Of a DNA stretch of 8,103 nucleotides, positions 1-6,776 are shown piece after piece. The stretch's first letter is position 1. Every line of letters begins with the position of its first letter. Below the pieces are notes generated by a model. The model saw nothing but the letters and a program-made list of their open reading frames with translations. It made no database searches and was not told the origin of the DNA. This DNA comes from Elusimicrobia bacterium RIFOXYB2_FULL_49_7 (GTDB lineage Bacteria; Fibrobacterota; OXYB2-FULL-49-7). The stretch spans positions 12,284-20,386 of the forward strand of contig MGVN01000018.1 of assembly GCA_001800515.1 (NCBI GenBank), read 5' to 3'. The position numbers and the translations under genes are program-made.

Positions 1-186
1 CTCTATCAGCCGGTGGTCTTAGGCAGTGCCGTCAATCTTCACCCTATTATGGTCATTGTCGGAGTGACGGGCGGTTCCATCCTGTTCGGTCTGTCCGGCA
101 TGCTCTTTGCAATTCCCACCATCGTCGTCACCCGAGTCATCATCGGAACCGTGTTCTGCGAACTGAAAGCGTATTATATTATATGA
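1..186 (+). CDS. AI-2E family transporter (PerM-like permease), C-terminal fragment
   Basis: Only the last 61 codons and the TGA stop are present; the start lies upstream of the window. The translation begins LYQPVVLGSAVNLHP and continues with a glycine-rich stretch (GGSILFGLSGMLFAIP) and a final hydrophobic helix. A conserved LHP, then a G-rich helix ending in A(V/I)P, is the usual C-terminal pattern of the AI-2E/PerM transporter family (PF01594), which are inner-membrane proteins with about eight helices. The family name comes from one autoinducer-2 exporter. Other members act as sodium/proton antiporters or have unknown substrates, so no substrate is assigned. The TGA stop (184-186) overlaps the ATG of the next gene (183-185), which suggests translational coupling. 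The family call is fairly secure despite the short fragment. Confidence 0.82.
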   Translation, partial: LYQPVVLGSAVNLHPIMVIVGVTGGSILFGLSGMLFAIPTIVVTRVIIGTVFCELKAYYII

Positions 187-1091
187 TTCTTCGCCCCCTC
201 TTCCTTATTCTTATTTTCCTTCTCATCTGTTTCGTCCTTCCTTCCGGTGCGGAAATCAGTACGGATTCCCAAGTCCTCGCGGTTCTGCGCTTTGACAATA
301 CCAGCGGCGATACCCGTTGGGATAATTTCGCCCCTTTTTTAGAGAAACGGATTGGCGGGGAAGCCCTCTTACCCAATCTATCGGTCAAATCCTGGAATAT
401 TACTCTGTCCGAACTTTTTTCCAACAACGAGGCAAAACAGTGCAATCTCCGGATGGCGTTATCCGGCTCTTTTTTCCGGGGTCAGGATTCCACCCTCTTC
501 CTGCGCTTCCGCATGATGGATGTCAAAACCGGCAATGTTGAAGAAAAGGAATGTCCCATCTCCGGCATGCAACAGGAGGATGTCGCCTATTTGGTCGCCC
601 TAAAAACAAAAGATCTGTATGCCACGGGTCTGCTCTTAGCCCAACTGAGCGTTTCTTCCACTCCTCTGGGATTAGCGCTCTTCCTAAACGGTACTGCATC
701 CGGAAAAACCCCAAAAGAGTTCTTTCTGCCGTCCGGACATTACACCCTCCTTTTAAGCGGGAAATATCTGGAGCCCTATTCTGCCGAATTGGATCTGGTT
801 GCCGGAAAATCCACAACGATTGAACCGGAAATGATTTTTAAGGGATATCCCACTCTTTATTTTATCATTGGCTCCATCGTGGCCAGTTGGGAATCCGTGG
901 TTTTCTGGAAAGCAAAAGAACGTTATTATGATGAATATCAAAAAGACGCCAGCTTCCGAACAGACTATAAACAATATAACTATATTACTATCAGCATGTT
1001 ATCCTTAGCCGGCATAGGATGGAGCAGTAGCTTATTTTGCTATCTCAAGAACAAAAAGCTCAGACAGCAGCTCTTTTCAATAAAAAAATGA
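183..1091 (+). CDS. Exported protein with CsgG/FlgO-like N-terminus, PEGA domain and C-terminal membrane hairpin
   Basis: 302 residues, function unknown. Residues 1-23 form a signal peptide (hydrophobic core 5-19, likely cut after SGA). There is no lipobox, so it is not a lipoprotein. Residues 30-120 resemble the CsgG/FlgO/TolB-N-like fold: a first strand VLAVLRFDNTSGD, and later GSFFRGQDSTLFLRFRMMD followed by a K-TG turn, matching the 'Gs...l.l..rl.d..tG.v' pattern of that group. Residues 154-217 are a PEGA domain, with the NG...GKTP turn, a glycine-histidine strand and a ...GKSTTIE end; PEGA domains are thought to bind surface polysaccharide or the wall. Two hydrophobic segments follow (222-241 and 267-287), separated by a tyrosine-rich polar loop (KERYYDEYQKD). 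The same loop style is seen in DUF5683-like envelope proteins. The start is fixed by the signal peptide and the ATGA overlap with the permease; no strong Shine-Dalgarno is visible. The PEGA domain shared with the anti-sigma gene two genes downstream suggests a common envelope role. Confidence 0.75.
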   Translation: MILRPLFLILIFLLICFVLPSGAEISTDSQVLAVLRFDNTSGDTRWDNFAPFLEKRIGGEALLPNLSVKSWNITLSELFSNNEAKQCNLRMALSGSFFRGQDSTLFLRFRMMDVKTGNVEEKECPISGMQQEDVAYLVALKTKDLYATGLLLAQLSVSSTPLGLALFLNGTASGKTPKEFFLPSGHYTLLLSGKYLEPYSAELDLVAGKSTTIEPEMIFKGYPTLYFIIGSIVASWESVVFWKAKERYYDEYQKDASFRTDYKQYNYITISMLSLAGIGWSSSLFCYLKNKKLRQQLFSIKK

Positions 1092-1119
1092 ACCCTGGCC
1101 AATCAACCCGCGACTAATC

Positions 1120-1125
1120 AGGAAG
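1120..1125 (+). promoter_or_regulatory. Ribosome binding site of the ECF sigma gene
   Basis: AGGAAG lies four bases before the ATG at 1130. It is the only clear Shine-Dalgarno among the plus-strand genes here and supports the 1130 start over later in-frame ATGs. Confidence 0.6.
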
Positions 1126-1129
1126 TTAA

Positions 1130-1708
1130 ATGAGCATCGCGGAATTGGAGCGTGCCCAGGAAATCGAACTGGTCAATTTATGTATCGCAGGTCATCCGAA
1201 AGCACAGCGCGAACTCTTTAACAAATATAAAAAGCTCTTTTACAGTCTGGCGTATAAAAGCCTGGGAACCGGTTTTGATCTGGATGAAATTGTTCATGAG
1301 ATTTTTATCCAGATTTTTCGTTCACTCCCATCGTTCAAAGGCAAGTCCGCTTTTCCCACCTGGATTTACCGCATCGCCCTGAACGTCTGCTTAAGTCGCC
1401 TCCGTTCCAAAATGCGGAAACGGCAATTGTCATTGGTCCAAGGTCTGGAAAGCGTTGAAAACCGCGTTTCCTCTCAAGAAAACCCGGCGACCGATCTGGA
1501 TAGAAAGGAATTTGAAACGATAGTGCAAGAAGCGCTTCATAAACTGGACGACCGCAAACACCTCATTATCGTGTTGCACGATATGGAAGGAAAAAGCATC
1601 GAAGAAATCGCCTTGCTGATGAAAAAGCCGACAGGCACCATCAAGTCCAGGCTCTTTCACGGCCGAAAGGAATTGAAAAAACGGCTCCAGAAATATCTGG
1701 CTGTATAA
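1130..1708 (+). CDS. RNA polymerase sigma factor, ECF (sigma-70 family, group 4)
   Basis: 192 residues, a normal ECF length. Region 2 covers about residues 20-92: an ALF-type helix (QRELFNKYKKLFYSLAY), the region 2.2 segment DLDEIVHEIFIQIFRSLPSF that contacts core polymerase, and the region 2.3/2.4 segment TWIYRIALNVCLSRLR that melts and reads the -10. A variable linker (95-125) leads to region 4 at 128-186, with the helix-turn-helix EGKSIEEIALLMKKPTGTIKSRL reading the -35. There is no region 1.1 or 3, which is the ECF hallmark. The adjacent FecR-type gene is its probable anti-sigma partner, encoded 14 bases downstream and so probably co-transcribed. ECF genes are often autoregulated, but no convincing ECF-type promoter was found upstream. 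The exact ECF subgroup cannot be assigned by eye. Confidence 0.95.
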   Translation: MSIAELERAQEIELVNLCIAGHPKAQRELFNKYKKLFYSLAYKSLGTGFDLDEIVHEIFIQIFRSLPSFKGKSAFPTWIYRIALNVCLSRLRSKMRKRQLSLVQGLESVENRVSSQENPATDLDRKEFETIVQEALHKLDDRKHLIIVLHDMEGKSIEEIALLMKKPTGTIKSRLFHGRKELKKRLQKYLAV

Positions 1709-1722
1709 CGATAATAAATAGG

Positions 1723-3648
1723 ATGAAAACATATCTCCAACCGGACAATGATCCGGAAACAGAACGGTTGCTCTCCCTACTGAAGGGCATGACCCCGCCC
1801 GACAAGAGCGACAATGAATGGCTGACCCTGGAAAACAGGCTGATGTCGGATTTGGCGCGTTTGCCGCGCAAAACGCTGCCCCTCAACCCAAAGCAGCTGT
1901 TGACCTTCTTTGTCCGTCCTTTTCCGAAGCCGGTCATGATCCTATCCCTTCTTCTTCTGATCGGTGCAACCGTTTTCCTGTCCATTCGGAACAGAGAACA
2001 GGAAACGCTTAACCATGCCCGTATTTTCGCACTTCAGGGTGATGTGGAATACTCGGTTCAGGCCTCTTCTGCCGTCGACCATCCGAAATGGAATAGCGCT
2101 CTCTTGCGCCAACCCATCAGCAAGGGTCTCTCCTTCCGCCTTCCGAAACAGGGTGATTTAGCCGTCTGTCTCGATTCTTCCACCGGCTGGCGGTTACTCG
2201 AAAACAGCCATCTAAGCATCGTCCGGTCAGACCAAAAACAAATCGAACTTTATCTGGGAAAAGGGACCATTTTCTGCAAAGTCGCCAAGCGGAAGCCGGG
2301 CGAACGCTTTATTGTCACCACCCCTAATGCCATCTGTGAAGTGGTAGGAACCCGTTTCAAAGTCGAAGCCACTGAGGTGGAGGGAAAACCCTATACTCTT
2401 CTGACTGTGATCGAAGGGGTGGTGGCCATGCGCCGCCTGTCCGACAAAGGGCCCGGGCTCATGGTGGCAGCTCACACCATGGCAGCCATCCAAGGGGATC
2501 GTCCTTTCACCTCCCCCTCCATTGATTCTGCATCCTTGCAACGGGAAATGGCCCTGTTAGAGGCCATGCCAAATCCTGCAGCGGAAAAAAGAACATCAGG
2601 ATTCCTGCAAATCTCCTCTGAACCGGTCGGTGCGACGGTCATGATAAACGGTAAACCCAGCGGTCATACACCGTTCTCCATCGAAAAATCAGCCGGCGAA
2701 CAGACCCTCTCGGTCACTTCTCCGGGCTATACGGGTTGGCACCGCACCCTTCAGTTGACGAAAAACAGTACCCTTAACGAACATGTTGTGCTTCAGAAAA
2801 TCACCTTCCTGAAACTCCTGAAGAATATGAACACTCCCACGCCGCTGCCCTTACTCGAAGAACTATACGCAGAAAACACGGACCCAACGCAATTTACGTC
2901 CGACCAACCCGGCAATGCATCCCTCCTCTGCCGGGAATACCAAGTTGGCCTTGACAAAATTCAGATAGGCAATTATTCAGTCGCTTTAAGCACTTTTGAA
3001 ACACTACGTCAAAAAGGACTCCGACTGCCCGCCGATCGTATTCAGTTGTTGGAGCAAATCGCCCGTTGCTATCGCGGCCTAAACGATTATTCATCCTGCC
3101 TGGCTACGTTGTCCGAAATTTTCAATCTCACTGAAAACCCGGTAAAAAAAGATAATCTGCTTTGGGAAATGGCCAGTCTGCGCGCTTTCTACCTGTCGGA
3201 TTATGCGGCGGTCGAGAAGGATCTGAATGATTATATCTCTCTTTTCCCGCAAGGACTTTGGATTCAGGAAGCACGCCTGCGACTGGCGGAAATACGATAT
3301 CTGCTTCGCAAACCCATGGAAGCCGCGGAAGCATATGAATCCTATCTGGCCGGCGCTCCCGAGGGAACGGCTTCGGAGAAAGCCATGTATAACCTGGCCT
3401 TTCTACTGAGCCATGATTTGAATAATTGTGAAGAAGCCATCCGTTGGTATGGCCGGCAAATGGCCGATTATCCGGGCGGTCTCTTTCTGGAAGATGCTAT
3501 TTTCTGGCGTGCCGACTGTCTGGAAAGGCTTGACAGAAGAGCTGACGCCACGCGTGAATATCAACACTACCTTTCAGCTTATCCCAATGGGCGGTGGAAA
3601 AACGCCACAATGGAAAGACTGGAAAACATTGGCATTTCACGCCGCTAA
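1723..3648 (+). CDS. Predicted membrane anti-sigma factor: FecR, PEGA and TPR domains
   Basis: 641 residues. Residues 1-68 are a polar cytoplasmic segment, probably the sigma-binding part; it lacks the HxxxCxxC zinc motif of zinc-type anti-sigmas. One membrane helix follows (about 70-88). Residues 99-258 are a FecR domain: a GDVEYSVQ strand, PISKGLSFRLP, then LYLGKGTIFCKV, FIVTTPNAICEVVGTRF and LTVIEGVVAM, the order typical of FecR. Residues 293-358 are a PEGA domain (PVGATVMINGKPSGHTPFSI, later SPGYTGWHRTLQL). Residues 402-636 hold about six TPR-like helix pairs; the later ones (A.AYESYL, AIRWYGRQMADYPG, A.REYQHYLSAYPNG) resemble CpoB/YbgF and BamD TPRs. All sensor domains would be periplasmic. 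Known FecR proteins are much shorter and act with an outer-membrane receptor, so the long PEGA-TPR tail suggests envelope sensing; this is inference. AGG abuts the ATG directly, too close for normal Shine-Dalgarno use, so translation may be coupled to the sigma gene. An alternative start is Met23. Confidence 0.85.
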   Translation: MKTYLQPDNDPETERLLSLLKGMTPPDKSDNEWLTLENRLMSDLARLPRKTLPLNPKQLLTFFVRPFPKPVMILSLLLLIGATVFLSIRNREQETLNHARIFALQGDVEYSVQASSAVDHPKWNSALLRQPISKGLSFRLPKQGDLAVCLDSSTGWRLLENSHLSIVRSDQKQIELYLGKGTIFCKVAKRKPGERFIVTTPNAICEVVGTRFKVEATEVEGKPYTLLTVIEGVVAMRRLSDKGPGLMVAAHTMAAIQGDRPFTSPSIDSASLQREMALLEAMPNPAAEKRTSGFLQISSEPVGATVMINGKPSGHTPFSIEKSAGEQTLSVTSPGYTGWHRTLQLTKNSTLNEHVVLQKITFLKLLKNMNTPTPLPLLEELYAENTDPTQFTSDQPGNASLLCREYQVGLDKIQIGNYSVALSTFETLRQKGLRLPADRIQLLEQIARCYRGLNDYSSCLATLSEIFNLTENPVKKDNLLWEMASLRAFYLSDYAAVEKDLNDYISLFPQGLWIQEARLRLAEIRYLLRKPMEAAEAYESYLAGAPEGTASEKAMYNLAFLLSHDLNNCEEAIRWYGRQMADYPGGLFLEDAIFWRADCLERLDRRADATREYQHYLSAYPNGRWKNATMERLENIGISRR

Positions 3649-3692
3649 TTCTATATTTTCCCCTCTGAACCTTCAACCTTCTCTCTGGACAT

Positions 3693-4895
3693 ATGCTTCG
3701 TTGGCTCATGCGCCTTGCCAAAACTGAGGCCCTTCCTATCCGTATCTCCCATCCGGGTATTCGGCCCGATCTCATCCATCCTCACGCCCGTTCCGTTGTT
3801 CACCGACTTCACCAAAGCGGGTATGCGGCCTATATTGTAGGCGGCGCAGTACGCGACCTGCTCCTGGGTCTCGCACCGAAAGATTTCGATGTCGCCACCT
3901 CGGCTCATCCGAATGAGGTCCGGCGTCTTTTTCGCAGCGCACTCATCATCGGTCGCCGTTTTCGGTTGGTCCATGTTCGTTTCGGCAACAACCGAATCGT
4001 GGAAGTCGCCACGTTCCGACGCCATCACGGCCAGGAAACAGGTGAAGATCCGGTCCGCAACGACAATGTTTTCGGTACGGAAAAGGAAGACGCCTTCCGA
4101 CGCGATTTTACAATGAACGCCCTCTTTTACGACCCGGAAAGCGACCTTATCATCGATTATACCGGCGGATTGCAGGATCTTAAAATGCGCCTGATTCGCT
4201 GCATCGGCAAACCAGGAGAACGGTTGGCCGAAGACCCGGTCCGAATGCTTCGCGCCATCAAATTTTCAGCCCGATTCAATCTTTCCATTGAACGCAAGTT
4301 GGCAAAATCCATTTCCGGTATGTCCGATCATATCCGTCTATGCAGCCAGCGCCGGCTCTTTGAAGAACTCCTGAAAATTATGCGCGGCGGTATCCTTTCC
4401 CCATTTGTCTCCAAGGCAAATGATCTGCATTTTCTGGATACCTATCTCCCTTTTCTACAAACCCTGCGCACCCGCCACCCGGCCCTCTTTGACAAATTGC
4501 TCACCGCTTGCGATATTGCCTGCGGAGAAGAGGGGCTTGAACCGGCCTTTGGGTTTGCCCTGCTGCTATGGCCAAACCTCAAACCATGCTTATCCAAAAC
4601 ACGCGATCCTCAGAATGCAATTCGAGACACCATCATTGAATTCTCCAAATCGTTTGCAATCACTAAAAATGATAAAATATTCATCCGCACCCTTCTCGTG
4701 GTCAAACAACGGCTCGATTATTACCTTACCCTGCCCTCTAAACGGCGAAAATTCGTGGCCCGTCGACTTCGAAACCTGCCCGAACTACCGGAAGCCCTCT
4801 ACTTTTATCGCCTCATTGATGAAATGGAGGGAAATGGAATAAAAAACTACGAATACTGGGTCAGATTGCTGAAAGAAAGATCAGAACCTATATAA
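3693..4895 (+). CDS. pcnB: Poly(A) polymerase, PcnB type (class II nucleotidyltransferase)
   Basis: 400 residues. It would add 3' adenosines to RNA in the cytoplasm and so promote decay by exonucleases. The nucleotidyltransferase core is complete: VGGAVRDLLLG (49-59), metal-binding aspartates D64 and D66 in DFDVAT, RRDFTMNAL (136-144), and EDPVRMLRAIKFSARF (180-195) for nucleotide recognition. The segment LIIGRRFRLVHV (84-95) matches the G-[RK]-[RK]-F signature that separates bacterial poly(A) polymerases from CCA-adding enzymes. RRLFEELLKIM (220-230) is also the PcnB form of that helix. An opening like PGIRPDLIHPHA is typical of PcnB. The protein is shorter than E. coli PcnB (about 465 residues) and lacks its long basic C-terminal tail, ending in KERSEPI. 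No Shine-Dalgarno is seen; Met6 (3708) is a possible alternative start. It sits between the sigma/anti-sigma pair and a secreted protein, with no visible functional link to either. A CCA-adding activity cannot be wholly excluded by eye. Confidence 0.9.
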   Translation: MLRWLMRLAKTEALPIRISHPGIRPDLIHPHARSVVHRLHQSGYAAYIVGGAVRDLLLGLAPKDFDVATSAHPNEVRRLFRSALIIGRRFRLVHVRFGNNRIVEVATFRRHHGQETGEDPVRNDNVFGTEKEDAFRRDFTMNALFYDPESDLIIDYTGGLQDLKMRLIRCIGKPGERLAEDPVRMLRAIKFSARFNLSIERKLAKSISGMSDHIRLCSQRRLFEELLKIMRGGILSPFVSKANDLHFLDTYLPFLQTLRTRHPALFDKLLTACDIACGEEGLEPAFGFALLLWPNLKPCLSKTRDPQNAIRDTIIEFSKSFAITKNDKIFIRTLLVVKQRLDYYLTLPSKRRKFVARRLRNLPELPEALYFYRLIDEMEGNGIKNYEYWVRLLKERSEPI

Positions 4896-4896
4896 T
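4891..4896 (+). promoter_or_regulatory. Possible -10 box for the FlgD-tailed secreted protein gene
   Basis: A perfect TATAAT overlaps the pcnB stop codon, 23 bases before the next ATG. The best -35 candidate (TTGCTG at 4866-4871, spacer 19) matches only three of six bases, so this could be chance. If used, the leader would be about 17 bases. Confidence 0.25.
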
Positions 4897-4919
4897 AAGA
4901 TATCTGCTTTCCGCAAGCT

Positions 4920-6758
4920 ATGCCCCAACTCCTTAAACCGCTTCTATTGCTCACCTGTTTTATTGCTGCAGAAGAAATAGGTGTTTTTGTTTCCGGCAAC
5001 GCCACGTTTGAACACAGCTACGGAACCCTTGGTCTTTTCTCACCAGACACCGTCAAATCGGGCAATCTCTACCTTCTCTCCGGTCTGTTGCCGATGTTAA
5101 TATCACGCCCCTCTTCTCAACCTGAACAAACCCCTCCCTTGGCAGAACGGGTCACCGGAGAATGGAAAATCTCACCTCTTACCGGCCTCTCCATAGCTAT
5201 CCGCGCAACCGATTCAGGGTCCGGCATCCGGGAAGTCCGTTTCTGCTATAAAAATGGCGGCGAAGCGGATTTCCGTTCCGATATTCTGTATCGGGATAAT
5301 GGATTGTATACTAAATCCATTCCCGGCAATCTTCTTTCCGAAAAAGGGTTCTCCTATTTCTTTGAGATTCGAGACAGTGTCGGGAATGGTACATTCCTGC
5401 CGGACACGGCTCTCGATTCTCTAAGCCTGATGCTTCATCTGCCCCAAGGTGTCAAGTACCATAAGGATAACAACCGCTTTTTCCCTTCTGAAAAATGGAC
5501 CATGTTTTCTTTCCCCTTGTTGCCAGACCAATCTACTGCAGCCACCCTCCTGACCAGCCAGCTTGGACCGCACGATGAACGCCATTGGAAAATGGTTCGC
5601 TGGGATGGCAATGCCTATCGTACGCTCTCTCAATCCGACCTTTTCCGTCTCAGACCAGGCCATGCTTTTTTCCTTTTTGTACGTCAGAATAATGTTACCC
5701 TTTCATCCGGTTCCGGATGCGCCTTACGACTCGATCGTCCCTACAGATTATCGCTTCCGCCGAAACAATGGACTCAATTCGGCAACCCTTTTGCCTTCCC
5801 AATCCGGTTCAGCTATTTCTCCCCCTCTCAACCGGATTCTCTTTCCCAACCCCTTGACGGTGATTATGCAGAACAAGGTTATACGCCACTTGAAACCAAC
5901 CCCCTCATTCAACCCTGGAAAGGCTACTGGATATTCAACTCCTCTTCCACAATCTGCACCCTTGCAATAACACCTGTTGAGGATAAGAATCCATCTAAGA
6001 AAGGGATCGCGTTCCCGGATACCATCGATTGGGCAGGAACACTGAGTACTGAAAAAGGCTCTAAAATCTTCTTCGGTACAAGCTCAATACGAAAAATGGC
6101 ATTTCCACAACCACCCACCTTGGAAAATGGGCCGGTACTCTCCTTCCGATGCGATAACAGCCGATTTATTTCACAATTCAAACAAACCGCCAAAAATGGG
6201 GAAGGAATTTGTCTTAACGACTTGATCCTGGAGACCCGTCAGGAAAAGATGATCAAGCTTCAAACCACCTCCATGGGACGGATTCCACACAAGCGTCTTC
6301 TTTTCGATAAAACACGTCTTGTTGGATTGCCGCTGCCCGACAGTGGTATTGTGATAGTTTCGAATCCGGAAGGCGATAAAGAACGCTGTTTTTCCCTGTT
6401 TTGTGGCTCCAAACACTTTGTAGACAGTCTAATGCAATGGCATACAAAGTCCTGCCCCATGGCCGTGGAGATTTCAGATAACATCCCCAATCCGTTCAAT
6501 CCGACCACGTCATTCCATATCGCCCTTCCCGCCCGCACAACTCTTTTTCAAGTGGAAGCAACAATATTCGATTTAGCGGGACATTACGTGAGAAGATTAA
6601 TCGACACCGCCCTCCTGCCGGGCCGCCATACTGTTATTTGGCAGGGAAAGGACGATCAAGGAAGATCGGTCGCTTCCGGTGTTTACCTGTGTCGATTCAC
6701 AGTCTCCGGGAAGCAGGAAAAATTGGGGCGAATTCTCAGATTAACGCTGATCCGTTAA
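4920..6758 (+). CDS. Secreted protein with NPFNPTT motif and FlgD Ig-like C-terminal domain
   Basis: 612 residues, specific function unknown. Residues 1-18 are a signal peptide (core LLKPLLLLTCFIAA). The LLTC in it has Thr before Cys and does not fit a lipobox. Residues 22-60 (SGNATFEHSYGTLGLFSPDTV and SGNLYLLSGLLP) follow the opening used by many FCB surface proteins. Residues 85-170 look like a beta-rich Ig-like domain (SIAIRATDSGSGIREVRF, then FEIRDSVGN). Residues 190-345 carry two related beta units, each starting with a Trp-centred strand (KWTMFSFPL and QWTQFGNPFAFP) and closing with an aromatic 'pG.a.f' or 'pWKGYWIF' strand. The C-terminus has NIPNPFNPTT at 521-530 and a FlgD-type Ig fold at 541-608 (IFDLAGHYVRRL, GRHTVIWQGKDDQGRSVASGVYL). 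Such tails occur in secreted proteins and can serve as sorting signals. In some phyla they are used by type IX secretion, but no such machinery is visible here. Probably extracellular or cell-surface. No Shine-Dalgarno is visible; the start is the only ATG after an in-frame stop. Confidence 0.8.
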   Translation: MPQLLKPLLLLTCFIAAEEIGVFVSGNATFEHSYGTLGLFSPDTVKSGNLYLLSGLLPMLISRPSSQPEQTPPLAERVTGEWKISPLTGLSIAIRATDSGSGIREVRFCYKNGGEADFRSDILYRDNGLYTKSIPGNLLSEKGFSYFFEIRDSVGNGTFLPDTALDSLSLMLHLPQGVKYHKDNNRFFPSEKWTMFSFPLLPDQSTAATLLTSQLGPHDERHWKMVRWDGNAYRTLSQSDLFRLRPGHAFFLFVRQNNVTLSSGSGCALRLDRPYRLSLPPKQWTQFGNPFAFPIRFSYFSPSQPDSLSQPLDGDYAEQGYTPLETNPLIQPWKGYWIFNSSSTICTLAITPVEDKNPSKKGIAFPDTIDWAGTLSTEKGSKIFFGTSSIRKMAFPQPPTLENGPVLSFRCDNSRFISQFKQTAKNGEGICLNDLILETRQEKMIKLQTTSMGRIPHKRLLFDKTRLVGLPLPDSGIVIVSNPEGDKERCFSLFCGSKHFVDSLMQWHTKSCPMAVEISDNIPNPFNPTTSFHIALPARTTLFQVEATIFDLAGHYVRRLIDTALLPGRHTVIWQGKDDQGRSVASGVYLCRFTVSGKQEKLGRILRLTLIR

Positions 6759-6759
6759 T
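6740..6759. repeat. Perfect inverted repeat at the end of the secreted-protein gene
   Basis: ATTAACG (6740-6746), loop CTGATC, CGTTAAT (6753-6759): a seven-base perfect stem whose right arm contains the TAA stop of the plus-strand gene. It lies at the convergent junction, 18-37 bases past the stop of the minus-strand gene. It is AT-rich and has no following T-tract on either strand, so it is at best a weak bidirectional terminator, and it could be chance. Confidence 0.35.
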
Positions 6760-6776
6760 TCAATCCGATCCCTCAC

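Noticed and set aside
145..182. GGAAC (145-149) and CGTATT (170-175) as an ECF-type autoregulated promoter before the PEGA gene.
   Set aside because: The gap of 20 bases between the two elements is several bases longer than ECF promoters use, and the site lies inside the permease coding region.
95..569. TCCGGCATGC repeated at about 95 and 560 as a possible uptake or regulatory repeat.
   Set aside because: Two copies of a ten-base word are expected by chance in 8 kb, and both lie within coding sequence at unrelated positions.
1092..1129. Promoter or terminator hairpin between the PEGA gene and the sigma gene (CCTG 1094-1097 with CAGG 1119-1122).
   Set aside because: The pairing is only four bases with a long loop, and no -35/-10 pair is recognisable.
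1641..2541. Minus-strand open frames of about 100 residues opposite the sigma and anti-sigma genes.
   Set aside because: They are low-complexity shadow frames opposite clear domain-bearing genes and show no motif.
4932..4973. Lipoprotein signal (LLTC) at the start of the secreted protein.
   Set aside because: Thr instead of Gly, Ala or Ser before the Cys does not fit the lipobox, and the Cys is in the middle of the hydrophobic core.
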